From Aureococcus anophagefferens (lineage: Eukaryota; Sar; Pelagophyceae; Pelagomonadales; Pelagomonadaceae), in NCBI RefSeq assembly GCF_000186865.1, contig NW_008705579.1:62001-126000 (forward strand): DNA of 64,000 nt, written 5' to 3'. Made by a program: the position numbers and the translations under genes. Positions 1 to 9,314 of the stretch are shown piece after piece (the first letter of the stretch is position 1; the number at the start of each line of letters is the position of its first letter). Below the pieces are notes generated by a model. It made no database searches and had not been told where the DNA came from. It was given only the letters and a program-made list of their open reading frames with translations.

Positions 1-3000
1 TCCTGCGCGTCGCTCGCCGACATCAACGCCGAGCTCGCGCTTCTGGCAACGTCGCGCACGCCGCTCGCCGAGGCCGAGCTGAACATCACGCTCGCGGCGG
101 ACGTGCTCGTCGCCGAGGCCGTCGCCGTCGACCACGGCCGCGTGACCATCGACGGCCGCGGCGCCCACGCGCTCGTCGGGAACGGCACGGACCGCCTCCT
201 CTACGTCGCCGGCGGCGCGACGGCCGTGATCGCGAACGTGCCGCGCGCGAGCGGCGGCTCGGCGCGCGGCGACGGCGGCTTCGCGCTCGTCGACGAGCGC
301 GGGTCGCTCCGGATCGCGAACTCGACGATCGCGGGCCACGCCGCGACGACCCACGGCGGCTGCATCATGGTGAAGAACTACGGCGCCCTCGACGTCGAGG
401 ACAGCGCGATCTCGGACTGCGCGAACGCGCGGAACGGCGGCGGCCTCGCGGTCTACCGGTACTCGACGACGACCCTGAAGCATTCGTCCATCGCCCGCGC
501 GACGGCCGGCGCCTTCGGCGGCTGCGTCTACACGAACGCCTTCGCCACGCTCGATCTGGTCGACAGCGTCCTCGAGGACTGCGTCTCGGGCGCGAAGGGC
601 GGCGCGATCTCCATCTTCCAGGCCGCGGCGGCGACGCTGACGCGGACCACCGTGCGCCGCGGCGCCGCGGCCATCGACGGCGGCGGCCTGCGCGCCTACC
701 GGAGCTCGTCCTACGTGCTCGTGGACTCGACCGTCGAGAACTGCACCGCGGGCCAGGACGGCGGCGGCGCGTTCGTCGACCAGAGCGCGACGCTGGCGCT
801 CTCCGGCGCCTCGGCGATGGACGGCAACGCCGCCGCGCGCAACGGCGGCGGCGTCGCCTGCGCGTCGTCGGCGCTCGTGGCGCTCGACGGCGCCGCCGTG
901 TCGAACAACGTCGCGCTCGGCGGCGGCGGCGGCGTCCACGCGCCCGCGGCCGTCGTCGCCTGCTCGAGCTGCGCCGTCGTCGGCAACCACGCCCCGAACG
1001 GCGGCGGCGGCGGCGTCGGCCTCGCGTCGGCGGCGGCGCTGCGCGTCGACGGCGCCGCGGTCTTCGCGGGCAACTCCGCGCTCCGCGGCGGCGCCGTCGA
1101 CGCGGACGCGGCCGCGGTGGACGTGCTCGGCGCGGCGACGTTCGCGAACAACAGCGCCGTCGAGGCCGGCGGCGCCGTCGCCGTGCGGGGCGGCGCGCTC
1201 GTCGCGTCGGGCACCTGCGCGGTGCTCGCGCTCACGGTAGACTGGTCGGCGTCGACGGCGGCGGCGGGCACGGGCACGTACCTCCTCGAGTGCGGCGGAT
1301 CCCACCTCGACGCGACGGGCGCGTCCATGGCGGGCACGATCGACGCGGGCGCGGCGACGACGACGTACTGCGTGGCCGCGGGCGCCTGCGAGCTCCGCGT
1401 CGGGTCGACGCTCGACTTCAACGGCTGGGTCGGCGGCGTCTTTTCGCTCGCGGGCTCCGCGGACCTCGCGCTGGAAGGGACCCTGCCTCCGGGCAACGCG
1501 TCCTACACCTTCGCCTTCGACGTTGCGGCGCAACCCGGCGACGCAGCCGCGTCCTTCGAGGGCAACGCCGCGGCCCTCGGCGGCGCCCTGGCCGTCGACG
1601 AGGGCGGCGCGGCGACGGTCTACGCGGCGCGCTTCGCGGGCAACGCCGCGGAGGGCGACACCGTCGGCGCGGGCGGCGGCGCGGCGCGCGTCGGCCCGGA
1701 GAGCGCCGCCATCTTCGTCGAGTGCGTCTTCGACGGCAACGGCGCGCCGTCGGCGTCCGGCGGCGGCGTCGCCGTCGCGTCGGGCGGCGGCGTCAGCTTG
1801 CGGGCCGTCGACGCGTTCGGGAACGTCGCGGGCGGCAGCGGCGGCTTCCTGTACCTGGACCGGAGCCCGTCGGCCGCGGCGGAGGATTTAGAATGCGCCG
1901 GCAACGTCGCGGGCGACGCCGGCGGCGCCGTCTACGTGGCCCAGTGCGACTCCGCGGCCGTCGCGTTCACGCGGCTGAACGCGACGGGCAATCGCGCGGC
2001 GAACGACGGCGGCGCCGTCGCGGTCGTCGACTCGACGGTCGCGCTCTCGGCGCCGCGGATCGTCGGCAACGCGGCGCGCGGCGGCGACGGCGGCGGCCTC
2101 TATTCCGTGGCGTCGGACGCGTCGCTCGCCGTCGTCTTCGCGGACCAGAGCTGCGGCGACGCGCACGCGGTCGTCGACTGGTCCGTCGCGGAGCCGTGCG
2201 CGGCGGCCTTCGGCACGGCCGCGAGCGAGTTCAACTGCGACCAGGCGACGCCGACGTGCGCCGCGCTCACCGAGGGCGACCCGGACGCGAACATCTGCCG
2301 CGGCTGCACGTGCAACAAGAACGGCGAGCTCTTCCGCTGGTACGAGCTCGCGCCGCTCGCGGGCGGGGACGTCGTGGTGGGCACGCCGGCGGCGAACGCG
2401 AAGCGCGCGGAGGCGCCGTGCCTGGCGCCGGGGCTCTGGAACGCCACCCTCTACGACGCCGAGAACGCGTCGTGGTACGGCGGGACGCTGACTATTGGAG
2501 AACTCACCCTGGGCGGCGGCCGCTGGGGCGCGGCGACGTCCGGCGTCTTCGAGGTTCCCGAGACTTCGGCGCGCGTCGCGAGGCTCGCGGGGAACGAGGC
2601 GCCCCGCGGCGGCGGCGGCGCGATCTACTACTCGGGCGTGGCGCCCACTCTGGTCGGGGCGCCGCGGGGCATACTCGCAAACAACGCCGCCGCCTACGGC
2701 GACGCCTACGCGACGCCCGTGTCCGCGCTCGGTGCGACGAACGCGTCCTACGAGGGCAAGCCCAACTACGACCCCGTCGACGATCCCGTCGTCGTCATGC
2801 TCTTCGACGATCTGGGCCAAGTCGTCAAGACGGCGAACGACGTCGTCGCGACGCTGGTCGTCGCGGACCGCTTCCTCGGGAACGCGTCCATCATCGACCC
2901 GACGGCGCTTTTTGTAGAAGGCGTCGCGACGTTCTCGCGCGCGGTCTACGTCGCGGAGCCGGGGGCCCGGCTCTCCGTGCGCGTCCAGGTGTCCCAGTAC

Positions 3001-6000
3001 GACCTGGCCACGCCCTGGCTCGCCGTGGCGATCCGCGCCTGCGTGCCGGGGGAGATCAACGTCGGCGGCCGGTGCGTCCCGTGCGAGCCCTTCACGTACT
3101 GGAAGGCGTCCGCGACCGCGAACGCGGGCACGGGCTCGTGCAAGGCCTGCGAGAAGGGCATGGCCTGCGACGACGATTTTGAATTAGCCGTGGACCCGGC
3201 GCGCCTGTTGGACACGCTCCTCGTCGACGCGGGCCACTGGCGCGGCGCGGCGGCCGCGGAGACGGTCTACGAGTGCCCCTGGGGCCGGTCCGCGTGCCTC
3301 GGCGGCTCGGACGCGACGGGCGACGATTCTTGTGTTGATGGCCACCGGGGCCCGCTCTGCGAGGCTTGCGATGTGGATTGGCACTTCAGCATGGCCAGGG
3401 GCAAGTGCCAGAAATGCGAATCGTCGTCCAAGGCCGCGACGTACGCGCTGTTCGCGAGCTTGGCGCTCGTCGCCTGCGTCTGCTTCTACTACGGCGACTA
3501 CGTCGCGACGCGCTACCAGGTGCGCTACCAGGCGTCGCGCGCGTCGCAGCTCGTGACCTTTGCACGCTTGAAGGTGCTCTGGGTCGGGGTCCAGAAGATC
3601 TCGTCGGTGGAGCGCGTGTTGAACGTGCGACTTCCCGACCCGCTCCGGTCCTTCGTGGACATGTTGAGGTTTGTGAACTTCGACCTGGGGCTGGCGCCCG
3701 TGTCCTGCGTGTTCTCCTACTCCTACTACCCGAAGCTCCTCGTGAACACGCTGGTGCCGCTGGGCCTCGTCGTCGCGATCCTCGCGGCGCTGCCGTTACG
3801 TTTGGCGATCTACGACGGCCACGACCTCCGGTCGTCGCTCAAAAAGTCCTTCAGCGCGGGCTCTTTGTCCTTCGACGAGGGCGACGGGCCGCCGTCGCCT
3901 CTCGCGCCCGCGGAGACGATCGTCGAGCGGGCCGTCGCGGACGCGCGGACGCGGCGCGTGCGCAGCAGCCACTTCCACATGGCCGTCGCCGTCGCCTTCC
4001 TCGTCTACCCGACGACGTCCGCCGTCATTTTGGAAGCCTTCGCCTGCGAGACCTACGACCGCTACCCGACGACGCTCGCCTCGGACGCGGTCACGCGGTG
4101 CGGCACGCCGCGGCACCGCGCGTTCCAGATCTACGCGGGCGCCTGCTGCGCCATCTTCGCGCTCGGGACGCCCCTCGTCTTCTCCGTCCTGCTCTACGCG
4201 AATCGGCGGCGCATCCACCCGCCGGCGAAGGACCGCGCGATGGCGACGCGGCTCCGGAGCTACGACGCCACGCTCGACACGATCCGGAGCCTCTTCGACG
4301 CCTACCGCGTGGACCGCTTCTATTTTGAAGTCATCGACATGTGCCTGCGCGTCGTCATGATCGCGCTCATCCGCTACGTGGGGCGCGCAGGGCTCCGCGC
4401 GTTCGTGGGATGGCTGCTGGCGCTGCTCGGCGTCGTCGTCTTCCGCGAGGTCATGCCCTACGCGGACCGGTCGACGAACCTGCTGGCCGTGGCCATGCAG
4501 TGGTGCGTGCTCGCGGTCTACGTCGCGGGGTTCATCGTGGCGGCGCGGCCCTTCGGGTACGGCGCGCTCGGCGAGAGCGGCGTCGGTGCCCTGGTGCTCG
4601 CCGCGGTGCTTTTTGTGTTTGGGCTCTTCTTGGTTTTTGGGCTCGAGGAGAAGCAGGTGCAGAAACGTTTAAAACTGGAGCTGCGCGAGCACGAGTTCCG
4701 CGAGGTCGAGGCGGATCTGGACATTATGGAGATGCGGGCGGCGATCGCGCAGCTCCGGGAGAAGTACGAGCCCCGGACGTCCGAGGACGAGGAGGCCATC
4801 GACGTCACTGAGGAGCAAAAAAAAAGCGAGGGCCGCCTCACGCTCCAGGCGACGACGCTCCGCCGGCCGTCGTCCTCAGATCTTTTGGGGAAGGCCTGCG
4901 GCGCGTGCCGGCCGCAAATAAAAGCCGCGAGCGAGCCGGACCTCGGCGGCGACTTCGACCGGGGCCTTTATCCTTGTTTTGTGATTTCCCTGAGCCGCCT
5001 GGAGAAGTACCGGCGCTGCCCCTGCCACGAGGACGCCTTGCTCGCCGGCGATTTAGAAAAACTGACGCCGCTGTCGTCCGCGCCGAGCTCCGCGTTCACG
5101 TACTTCATCTCGCAGAACTGGGAGACGTTCGGCGACGACCCCCACCCGGACAACGCGCGGAACACGAAGCTCGAGTGGCTCAAGAACTTAAGATCCCACA
5201 TGCAGCTGCCCGACTCCGTCGCGGACGTCTGGATCTGGTGGGACGTGATCTCGATCCCGCAGCGGAACCGCCGCGAGCAGGTCGCGGCGATCAAGAGCCT
5301 GTGCTACTACACGACGCTCTGCAGCCGCTTCATCCCCCTGGTCCGCGACGAGGACGAGTGGCGCCGGCTCTACGGCGAGGCCATCGGCCACCCGAAATTT
5401 CCGACCGCGGGCACGCTCCGCACGTACTCGGGCCGCGGCTGGTGCCGCCTCGAGGTCGTCGCGGCGCTGGCGCCGAAGAAGTTCGCCGGCGGCGGCGTCC
5501 TCGTGACCGACGCCTGGCGCCCGGGCCCGCGCAACGTGCGCTTCCGCTTCCACCACGACCCGTCCGACCCCGGCGTCGGGCCCTTGGTGACGTCGAAGCT
5601 CCTGGCGAACCCGGCCCTGGGCAACTTCACCGTGGCCGGCGACCGCGAGACGATCCGGCCCGTGCTCGTCAAGTTGGCGCGGCGCTACGCCGAGTACGCC
5701 GCGTCCGGCTCCGACGTCTGGGACGCGACGGTCGACGTCCACGCGCGGCCGGACTGGCTCAAACAGCTCGCGGACGTGGACCCGCGCGAGGTCGAGCACG
5801 CGTCGCTGCTCCCGGAGTACCTGTCCCTGCGCCTGCGGCCGTCGCTCCACGGCAGGTGGACGCGGCTGTCCGGGGCGCCGTCGTCGCCCGCATCGTCGCG
5901 CGCGGAGTCGCCAAGGTCGTCGCGCGCGGAGTCGCCCGGCGCGCTCCGCCACTCGCCGCGCCTCGCCGCGCCGCCGCCGGCCGCCTGGGCCGCCGTCGTC

Positions 6001-6060
6001 GTCGCGCCCGACGACGCCGCCGCCGACTGTAGCTGCTTCGGCGGCGAGCCGCTTAAGTAG
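1..6060 (+). CDS. Beta-helix / Cys-rich / multi-TM receptor-like protein, 5' partial
   Basis: The frame is open from base 1 with no convincing start, so the N-terminus lies upstream; the stop is TAG at 6058-6060. Bases ~200-2700 encode many short Gly/Ala-rich repeats of the GGAV...F.GN type, resembling polymorphic-outer-membrane/parallel beta-helix repeats. Bases ~3030-3420 encode a Cys-rich GCC2/ephrin-receptor-like segment (CVPCEPF, CKACEKGMAC, CEACDVDW). Bases ~3430-4660 encode several hydrophobic helices, followed by a coiled coil (~4640-4800). Bases ~5090-5480 encode a conserved cytosolic domain with YFISQNWE, WIWWDVISIPQ and RGWCRLE, of a kind seen in protist membrane proteins and loosely recalling HET/TIR-type folds. 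I infer a plasma-membrane receptor or adhesion protein with an extracellular beta-helix and a cytosolic signalling domain. The ligand is unknown. It converges on the ABC1K gene with only 10 bp between the stop codons. Confidence 0.8.
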   Translation, partial: SCASLADINAELALLATSRTPLAEAELNITLAADVLVAEAVAVDHGRVTIDGRGAHALVGNGTDRLLYVAGGATAVIANVPRASGGSARGDGGFALVDERGSLRIANSTIAGHAATTHGGCIMVKNYGALDVEDSAISDCANARNGGGLAVYRYSTTTLKHSSIARATAGAFGGCVYTNAFATLDLVDSVLEDCVSGAKGGAISIFQAAAATLTRTTVRRGAAAIDGGGLRAYRSSSYVLVDSTVENCTAGQDGGGAFVDQSATLALSGASAMDGNAAARNGGGVACASSALVALDGAAVSNNVALGGGGGVHAPAAVVACSSCAVVGNHAPNGGGGGVGLASAAALRVDGAAVFAGNSALRGGAVDADAAAVDVLGAATFANNSAVEAGGAVAVRGGALVASGTCAVLALTVDWSASTAAAGTGTYLLECGGSHLDATGASMAGTIDAGAATTTYCVAAGACELRVGSTLDFNGWVGGVFSLAGSADLALEGTLPPGNASYTFAFDVAAQPGDAAASFEGNAAALGGALAVDEGGAATVYAARFAGNAAEGDTVGAGGGAARVGPESAAIFVECVFDGNGAPSASGGGVAVASGGGVSLRAVDAFGNVAGGSGGFLYLDRSPSAAAEDLECAGNVAGDAGGAVYVAQCDSAAVAFTRLNATGNRAANDGGAVAVVDSTVALSAPRIVGNAARGGDGGGLYSVASDASLAVVFADQSCGDAHAVVDWSVAEPCAAAFGTAASEFNCDQATPTCAALTEGDPDANICRGCTCNKNGELFRWYELAPLAGGDVVVGTPAANAKRAEAPCLAPGLWNATLYDAENASWYGGTLTIGELTLGGGRWGAATSGVFEVPETSARVARLAGNEAPRGGGGAIYYSGVAPTLVGAPRGILANNAAAYGDAYATPVSALGATNASYEGKPNYDPVDDPVVVMLFDDLGQVVKTANDVVATLVVADRFLGNASIIDPTALFVEGVATFSRAVYVAEPGARLSVRVQVSQYDLATPWLAVAIRACVPGEINVGGRCVPCEPFTYWKASATANAGTGSCKACEKGMACDDDFELAVDPARLLDTLLVDAGHWRGAAAAETVYECPWGRSACLGGSDATGDDSCVDGHRGPLCEACDVDWHFSMARGKCQKCESSSKAATYALFASLALVACVCFYYGDYVATRYQVRYQASRASQLVTFARLKVLWVGVQKISSVERVLNVRLPDPLRSFVDMLRFVNFDLGLAPVSCVFSYSYYPKLLVNTLVPLGLVVAILAALPLRLAIYDGHDLRSSLKKSFSAGSLSFDEGDGPPSPLAPAETIVERAVADARTRRVRSSHFHMAVAVAFLVYPTTSAVILEAFACETYDRYPTTLASDAVTRCGTPRHRAFQIYAGACCAIFALGTPLVFSVLLYANRRRIHPPAKDRAMATRLRSYDATLDTIRSLFDAYRVDRFYFEVIDMCLRVVMIALIRYVGRAGLRAFVGWLLALLGVVVFREVMPYADRSTNLLAVAMQWCVLAVYVAGFIVAARPFGYGALGESGVGALVLAAVLFVFGLFLVFGLEEKQVQKRLKLELREHEFREVEADLDIMEMRAAIAQLREKYEPRTSEDEEAIDVTEEQKKSEGRLTLQATTLRRPSSSDLLGKACGACRPQIKAASEPDLGGDFDRGLYPCFVISLSRLEKYRRCPCHEDALLAGDLEKLTPLSSAPSSAFTYFISQNWETFGDDPHPDNARNTKLEWLKNLRSHMQLPDSVADVWIWWDVISIPQRNRREQVAAIKSLCYYTTLCSRFIPLVRDEDEWRRLYGEAIGHPKFPTAGTLRTYSGRGWCRLEVVAALAPKKFAGGGVLVTDAWRPGPRNVRFRFHHDPSDPGVGPLVTSKLLANPALGNFTVAGDRETIRPVLVKLARRYAEYAASGSDVWDATVDVHARPDWLKQLADVDPREVEHASLLPEYLSLRLRPSLHGRWTRLSGAPSSPASSRAESPRSSRAESPGALRHSPRLAAPPPAAWAAVVVAPDDAAADCSCFGGEPLK

Positions 6061-6070
6061 GATACGAGAC

Positions 6071-8497
6071 TTACGGTCCGAGTCGTCGCGCCGACGTCGG
6101 CCCGCCGACGGCGTCGTCGATGGACGCGGCGAGCTGGCCGAGGGCCCCGGCGCCGGCGCCCGCGAGGCGGCCCCCGACGGCCGAGAGGCCCGGGGCGTCG
6201 CGGCGCGCCTCGAGGCGCTTCGCGCTCTCCGCGGCGAGCTGCCCCGCGAAGCGCGCGCCGACCTTGGCGACGGCGCCGCGGCGCGCGCCCGCGGCGCTCG
6301 CGAGGCTCGAGAGCCGCGACGCCGCGGACTCGAGGTCGGCGAAGGCGGCGGTCGTCGGGGCGCCTCTGGGCGACGCCGGGAAGAGCGACGCGAGGATCTC
6401 GAGCGTCTCGAGGCGCCGCGCGTCCGTCGCGTCGAGCTCGTTGACCTCGGCCGCCGCCCGCAACAACTCGAGCGGGAGCGCGGGCGCGAGGGGCAGCAGG
6501 TCCGCGCCGAGGGCCGGGAGGCGCGCGAGGGGCGCGAAGGGGCGGTTCAGCGCCTCGCGGACCTTGGCGTCGAGGCCCACGGCGGCCTCGCGGAGGATGA
6601 GGTCCTGGACGAAGCTGCCCTTCTCGCCGAAGACGACGTCGACGATCTGGTCGCGCGCGGCCGCGAGGCCCGCGTCGGACTCGCCGCGCCCGCTCGCGAC
6701 GGAGACGGTCGACGAGCTATAGGTCTGTAGGCCCGTGGCCACATCCCGCAACTTGTCGAGCTTGAGCTCCGTGCCGTCGGCGCCGTAGAGCAGCGTCCGG
6801 AGCGCGCCGCGCGCGCGCGGCGAGTCGTCCGAGAGGAGGCGCTTCGCGAGGTAGGGGAAGCACTCCTTGAGGATGGCGTAGTTTTCATCGGAGGACAGGC
6901 CGATGCCTTCCAGCGTCGCGAACGCGCGGGACATGTAGAGAAAATATTCCGGAATGGCGAAGACGTTGGCATTTTGCTGTTGGAGCTCCTCGATCTTCGA
7001 CGTGATGTCCGCGGTCGTCGACGAGGTCCGCCCCATCGCGTCCTCGGCCTGGTTCTTCTTCCAGTCTTCCCGGAAGAGCGCCTGCCGCTTCTTCGTCGCC
7101 TCGGGCGAATCCAGGTCGTCGAACTCGGCGAGCGCGTCCGCGTACTTCTCCTTGTTCTGCTGGACCATGCGCTGCATGGCGCCCTTGGGCCCGCCGCCCT
7201 CCGCCGCGAGCTTGAGCATCGTCGAGATGCCGTAGGTGAGCCCCGAGGACCGCAGGTCGTCGATCTTGTCCTCCGGCACGAAGCCCAATTTCACGAGGTC
7301 GTCGGGGACGCGCTCGTACTCGTCCGCGCTCAGGTCCGCGATGAACTCCAACAGCGACAGCTGGAGGTCTGAGCGCACTTCGAGGCACATGCCGAAGTCG
7401 AGGATGCAGAGCCGGCCGTCCTTGGTGCGCAGGAGGTTGCCGGGATGCGGATCGCAGTGGAGCGCGCCCGTGTCGAGGAGCATCGTCAGATAGGCGTTGA
7501 GCGCGACGCCGCACAATCGGGGTACGTCCGCCGCGTCCGACGTACTGAGTCGCTCGCCGTCGACCCATTTTGTGGTCAGGACGTGCTTGGAAGACAGATC
7601 CTCGACGACCTCCGGCGCGAAGACGGAATTCAGGCCCCGCGCGGCCATGGCCTCGGAGAACGCCGCCGTCGCCGCGGCCTCCTTCTCGTAGTCGAGTTCG
7701 TCGATGAAGCCCGCGCCCCACGCGTCCACCAGAGAAACGAGATCCGTGTTCGACTCGGTCATTTTCGCCCAGGTTGGCGCCAGCCGCCGCAGGAGGTAGA
7801 CGTCCAAGGCCACCTCGCGGAGCACCTTCGGCCGCTGCACCTTCAGCGCGACCTCCTCGCCCGTACTCCGCAGCCGCGCGCGGTAGACCTGGCCGATGGA
7901 CGCCGACGCGACGGGTTCGGTGCTAAAAAACGAAAAGGTCTCGTCCACGCTGATCCCGAGCTCGTCCTCGATGATGCGGCGGCCCTCGGCCGCGGGGAAC
8001 GGCGCGACGGAGTCCTGCAGCTGCGTCAGGCCCGCGACGTACGCCGCGGGCACCAGGTCGCTGCGGATGCTCAGCGCCTGGCCGACCTTGATCGACGTCG
8101 TGCCGAGGCGCGTCACGACGTCGAGGAGCTCGTCGGACCGCCGCGCGGCCGTCGCGGCCTCGCGGCCGAGCTTCTTGTCGAGGACGACGTTCGCGACGAA
8201 GCCGCCGCTGACGCGCGCCAGCTCCAGCAGCCGCCCCAGCGACTCCAGCGGCCGCGCCGCGAAGTAGGACTCCGCGGCCGCCGCGTCGTAGCAGGCCTCG
8301 GCGTACGGCACGTCGGCGGTGTAGGCGCCGCCGGCCAGCACTGCGATGCGATCGGGCGCGCTCGACCGACCCACCGGCGCGATGCGAGCGCGCCGAGACG
8401 ACGGCGCGGTCTGCAAGCGAGGCGCTGGCGCGAAGGCACCGCATGCCACGAGCAGCAACGCTGCGGTGCTTGCGACGCTGCCAGCGTGGCGCATCAT
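6071..8497 (-). CDS. ABC1/UbiB-family atypical kinase, plastid-targeted (ABC1K)
   Basis: An 808-residue protein of the ABC1/ADCK/UbiB family, whose plastid members act on plastoquinone/tocopherol metabolism and plastoglobules. Family motifs are visible in order: the inhibitory KxGQ segment (IKVGQALSIRSDLVP), the Ala-rich loop ASIGQVYRA, the catalytic Lys in ALKVQRP, the HCDPHPGNLL catalytic loop and the metal-binding DFG in ILDFGMCLEV. The N-terminus reads as an ER signal peptide ending at CG|AFAPAPR, the classic heterokont bipartite plastid signal with Phe near +1. I chose the ATG at 8497; the next codon is also Met (8494). The C-terminal ~200 residues are Ala/Leu-rich and extend beyond the kinase core. 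A GTTGCACC motif lies about 27 nt upstream of the start. Family and plastid targeting are secure; the substrate is not known. Confidence 0.9.
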   Translation of the reverse strand: MMRHAGSVASTAALLLVACGAFAPAPRLQTAPSSRRARIAPVGRSSAPDRIAVLAGGAYTADVPYAEACYDAAAAESYFAARPLESLGRLLELARVSGGFVANVVLDKKLGREAATAARRSDELLDVVTRLGTTSIKVGQALSIRSDLVPAAYVAGLTQLQDSVAPFPAAEGRRIIEDELGISVDETFSFFSTEPVASASIGQVYRARLRSTGEEVALKVQRPKVLREVALDVYLLRRLAPTWAKMTESNTDLVSLVDAWGAGFIDELDYEKEAAATAAFSEAMAARGLNSVFAPEVVEDLSSKHVLTTKWVDGERLSTSDAADVPRLCGVALNAYLTMLLDTGALHCDPHPGNLLRTKDGRLCILDFGMCLEVRSDLQLSLLEFIADLSADEYERVPDDLVKLGFVPEDKIDDLRSSGLTYGISTMLKLAAEGGGPKGAMQRMVQQNKEKYADALAEFDDLDSPEATKKRQALFREDWKKNQAEDAMGRTSSTTADITSKIEELQQQNANVFAIPEYFLYMSRAFATLEGIGLSSDENYAILKECFPYLAKRLLSDDSPRARGALRTLLYGADGTELKLDKLRDVATGLQTYSSSTVSVASGRGESDAGLAAARDQIVDVVFGEKGSFVQDLILREAAVGLDAKVREALNRPFAPLARLPALGADLLPLAPALPLELLRAAAEVNELDATDARRLETLEILASLFPASPRGAPTTAAFADLESAASRLSSLASAAGARRGAVAKVGARFAGQLAAESAKRLEARRDAPGLSAVGGRLAGAGAGALGQLAASIDDAVGGPTSARRLGP

Positions 8498-8523
8498 TGC
8501 GGCCAGCTCGAGCTTGCGAGCCC

Positions 8524-8531
8524 GGTGCAAC
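8524..8531 (-). promoter_or_regulatory. GTTGCACC motif upstream of ABC1K
   Basis: GTTGCACC on the minus strand, 26 nt before the ATG at 8497. The same GTTGCAC core recurs just upstream of five other starts in this window (21212, 23749, 25603, 29475 twice, 61940), so it is a candidate core-promoter or transcript-start element. This is inference from recurrence only. Confidence 0.35.
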
Positions 8532-8615
8532 GCTGGCTCAATGAAGCTGAGCGAACGCGCTTCGCGCGCGCGCCCGCGGCTCGACGAGCGTGTCGGCGCC
8601 TTTTAAACCTGCGGG

Positions 8616-9220
8616 CTAGAGTCGAGAACCAACGCGTGCTCGTGGTGTCGTCGCACGGATCCTCTTCTTCGGCGGCGGCGGCGGCAGGGGCGAGATGCGG
8701 ACGGTGTTGCACCGGATCATCTCGTCGAGGTGCGGCTTGAGGTGCTTCCAGTTGCGGTTGTCGTAGACGCCGACCTTGTCGCCCTGCAGGTTCGTGGACA
8801 GGGTCGCGCCGATCCAGCGGTCGTCCCGCTCGCGAATCTCCAGTCGCGTGCCCTCACGTGAGCCGAGGCCTCGGCGGCCGCGGAGGCGCCACGGCGTGCC
8901 GCGTGCTCGTCGTCTACCGACCGCGCGGCCTCGAGGCCTTCGACACCATCGAGGCCCGGGCGGCGGAGGCCGCCGCGAAGGCTGAAGGCTGCCTTCTCCT
9001 CGTCGACGCGGTGTTCGTCGACCATGCGGCGCACCTCCTGGACGTCCACCACCTTGACCTTGCCCCCCTCCGCGCGCGCCTCCAGCTCTTTTATCGCGAC
9101 CGCTACCTGGTTTTGCATTCCACAGATCGCCTTCCACAGCTCGCCCTGCGCGCGGCCCGGGGGAAAGAGCGGCGCGGCGTCGTCTCGGACCCCCCGCCTC
9201 GATGCGGAGAGCTCGAGCAT
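8616..9220 (-). CDS. Probable small intron-containing gene, exon structure unresolved
   Basis: Two minus-strand segments look protein-like but lie in different frames. The upstream segment (from an ATG at 9220) contains GELWKAICGMQNQVAVAIK and a charged helical stretch. The downstream segment, ending at a TAG at 8616-8618, contains RWIGATLSTNLQGDKVGVYD, then a WKHLKPHLDEM helix and a basic Pro-rich tail. At least one intron must join them, somewhere around 8860-9110; I could not fix its ends. The start would lie 94 bp head-to-head from the BRO1 gene. No family recognised. The opposite strand is also open here, so this call is tentative. Confidence 0.4.
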
Positions 9221-9314
9221 CGAGCTGCGGCCCACCACCAGAGAGCTTGCCTTCCGCAGTCGCGCGTTTCCGTCGACGCGCGCGCGGTCGCACCCGCGGT
9301 GCACCAAAAAAACC

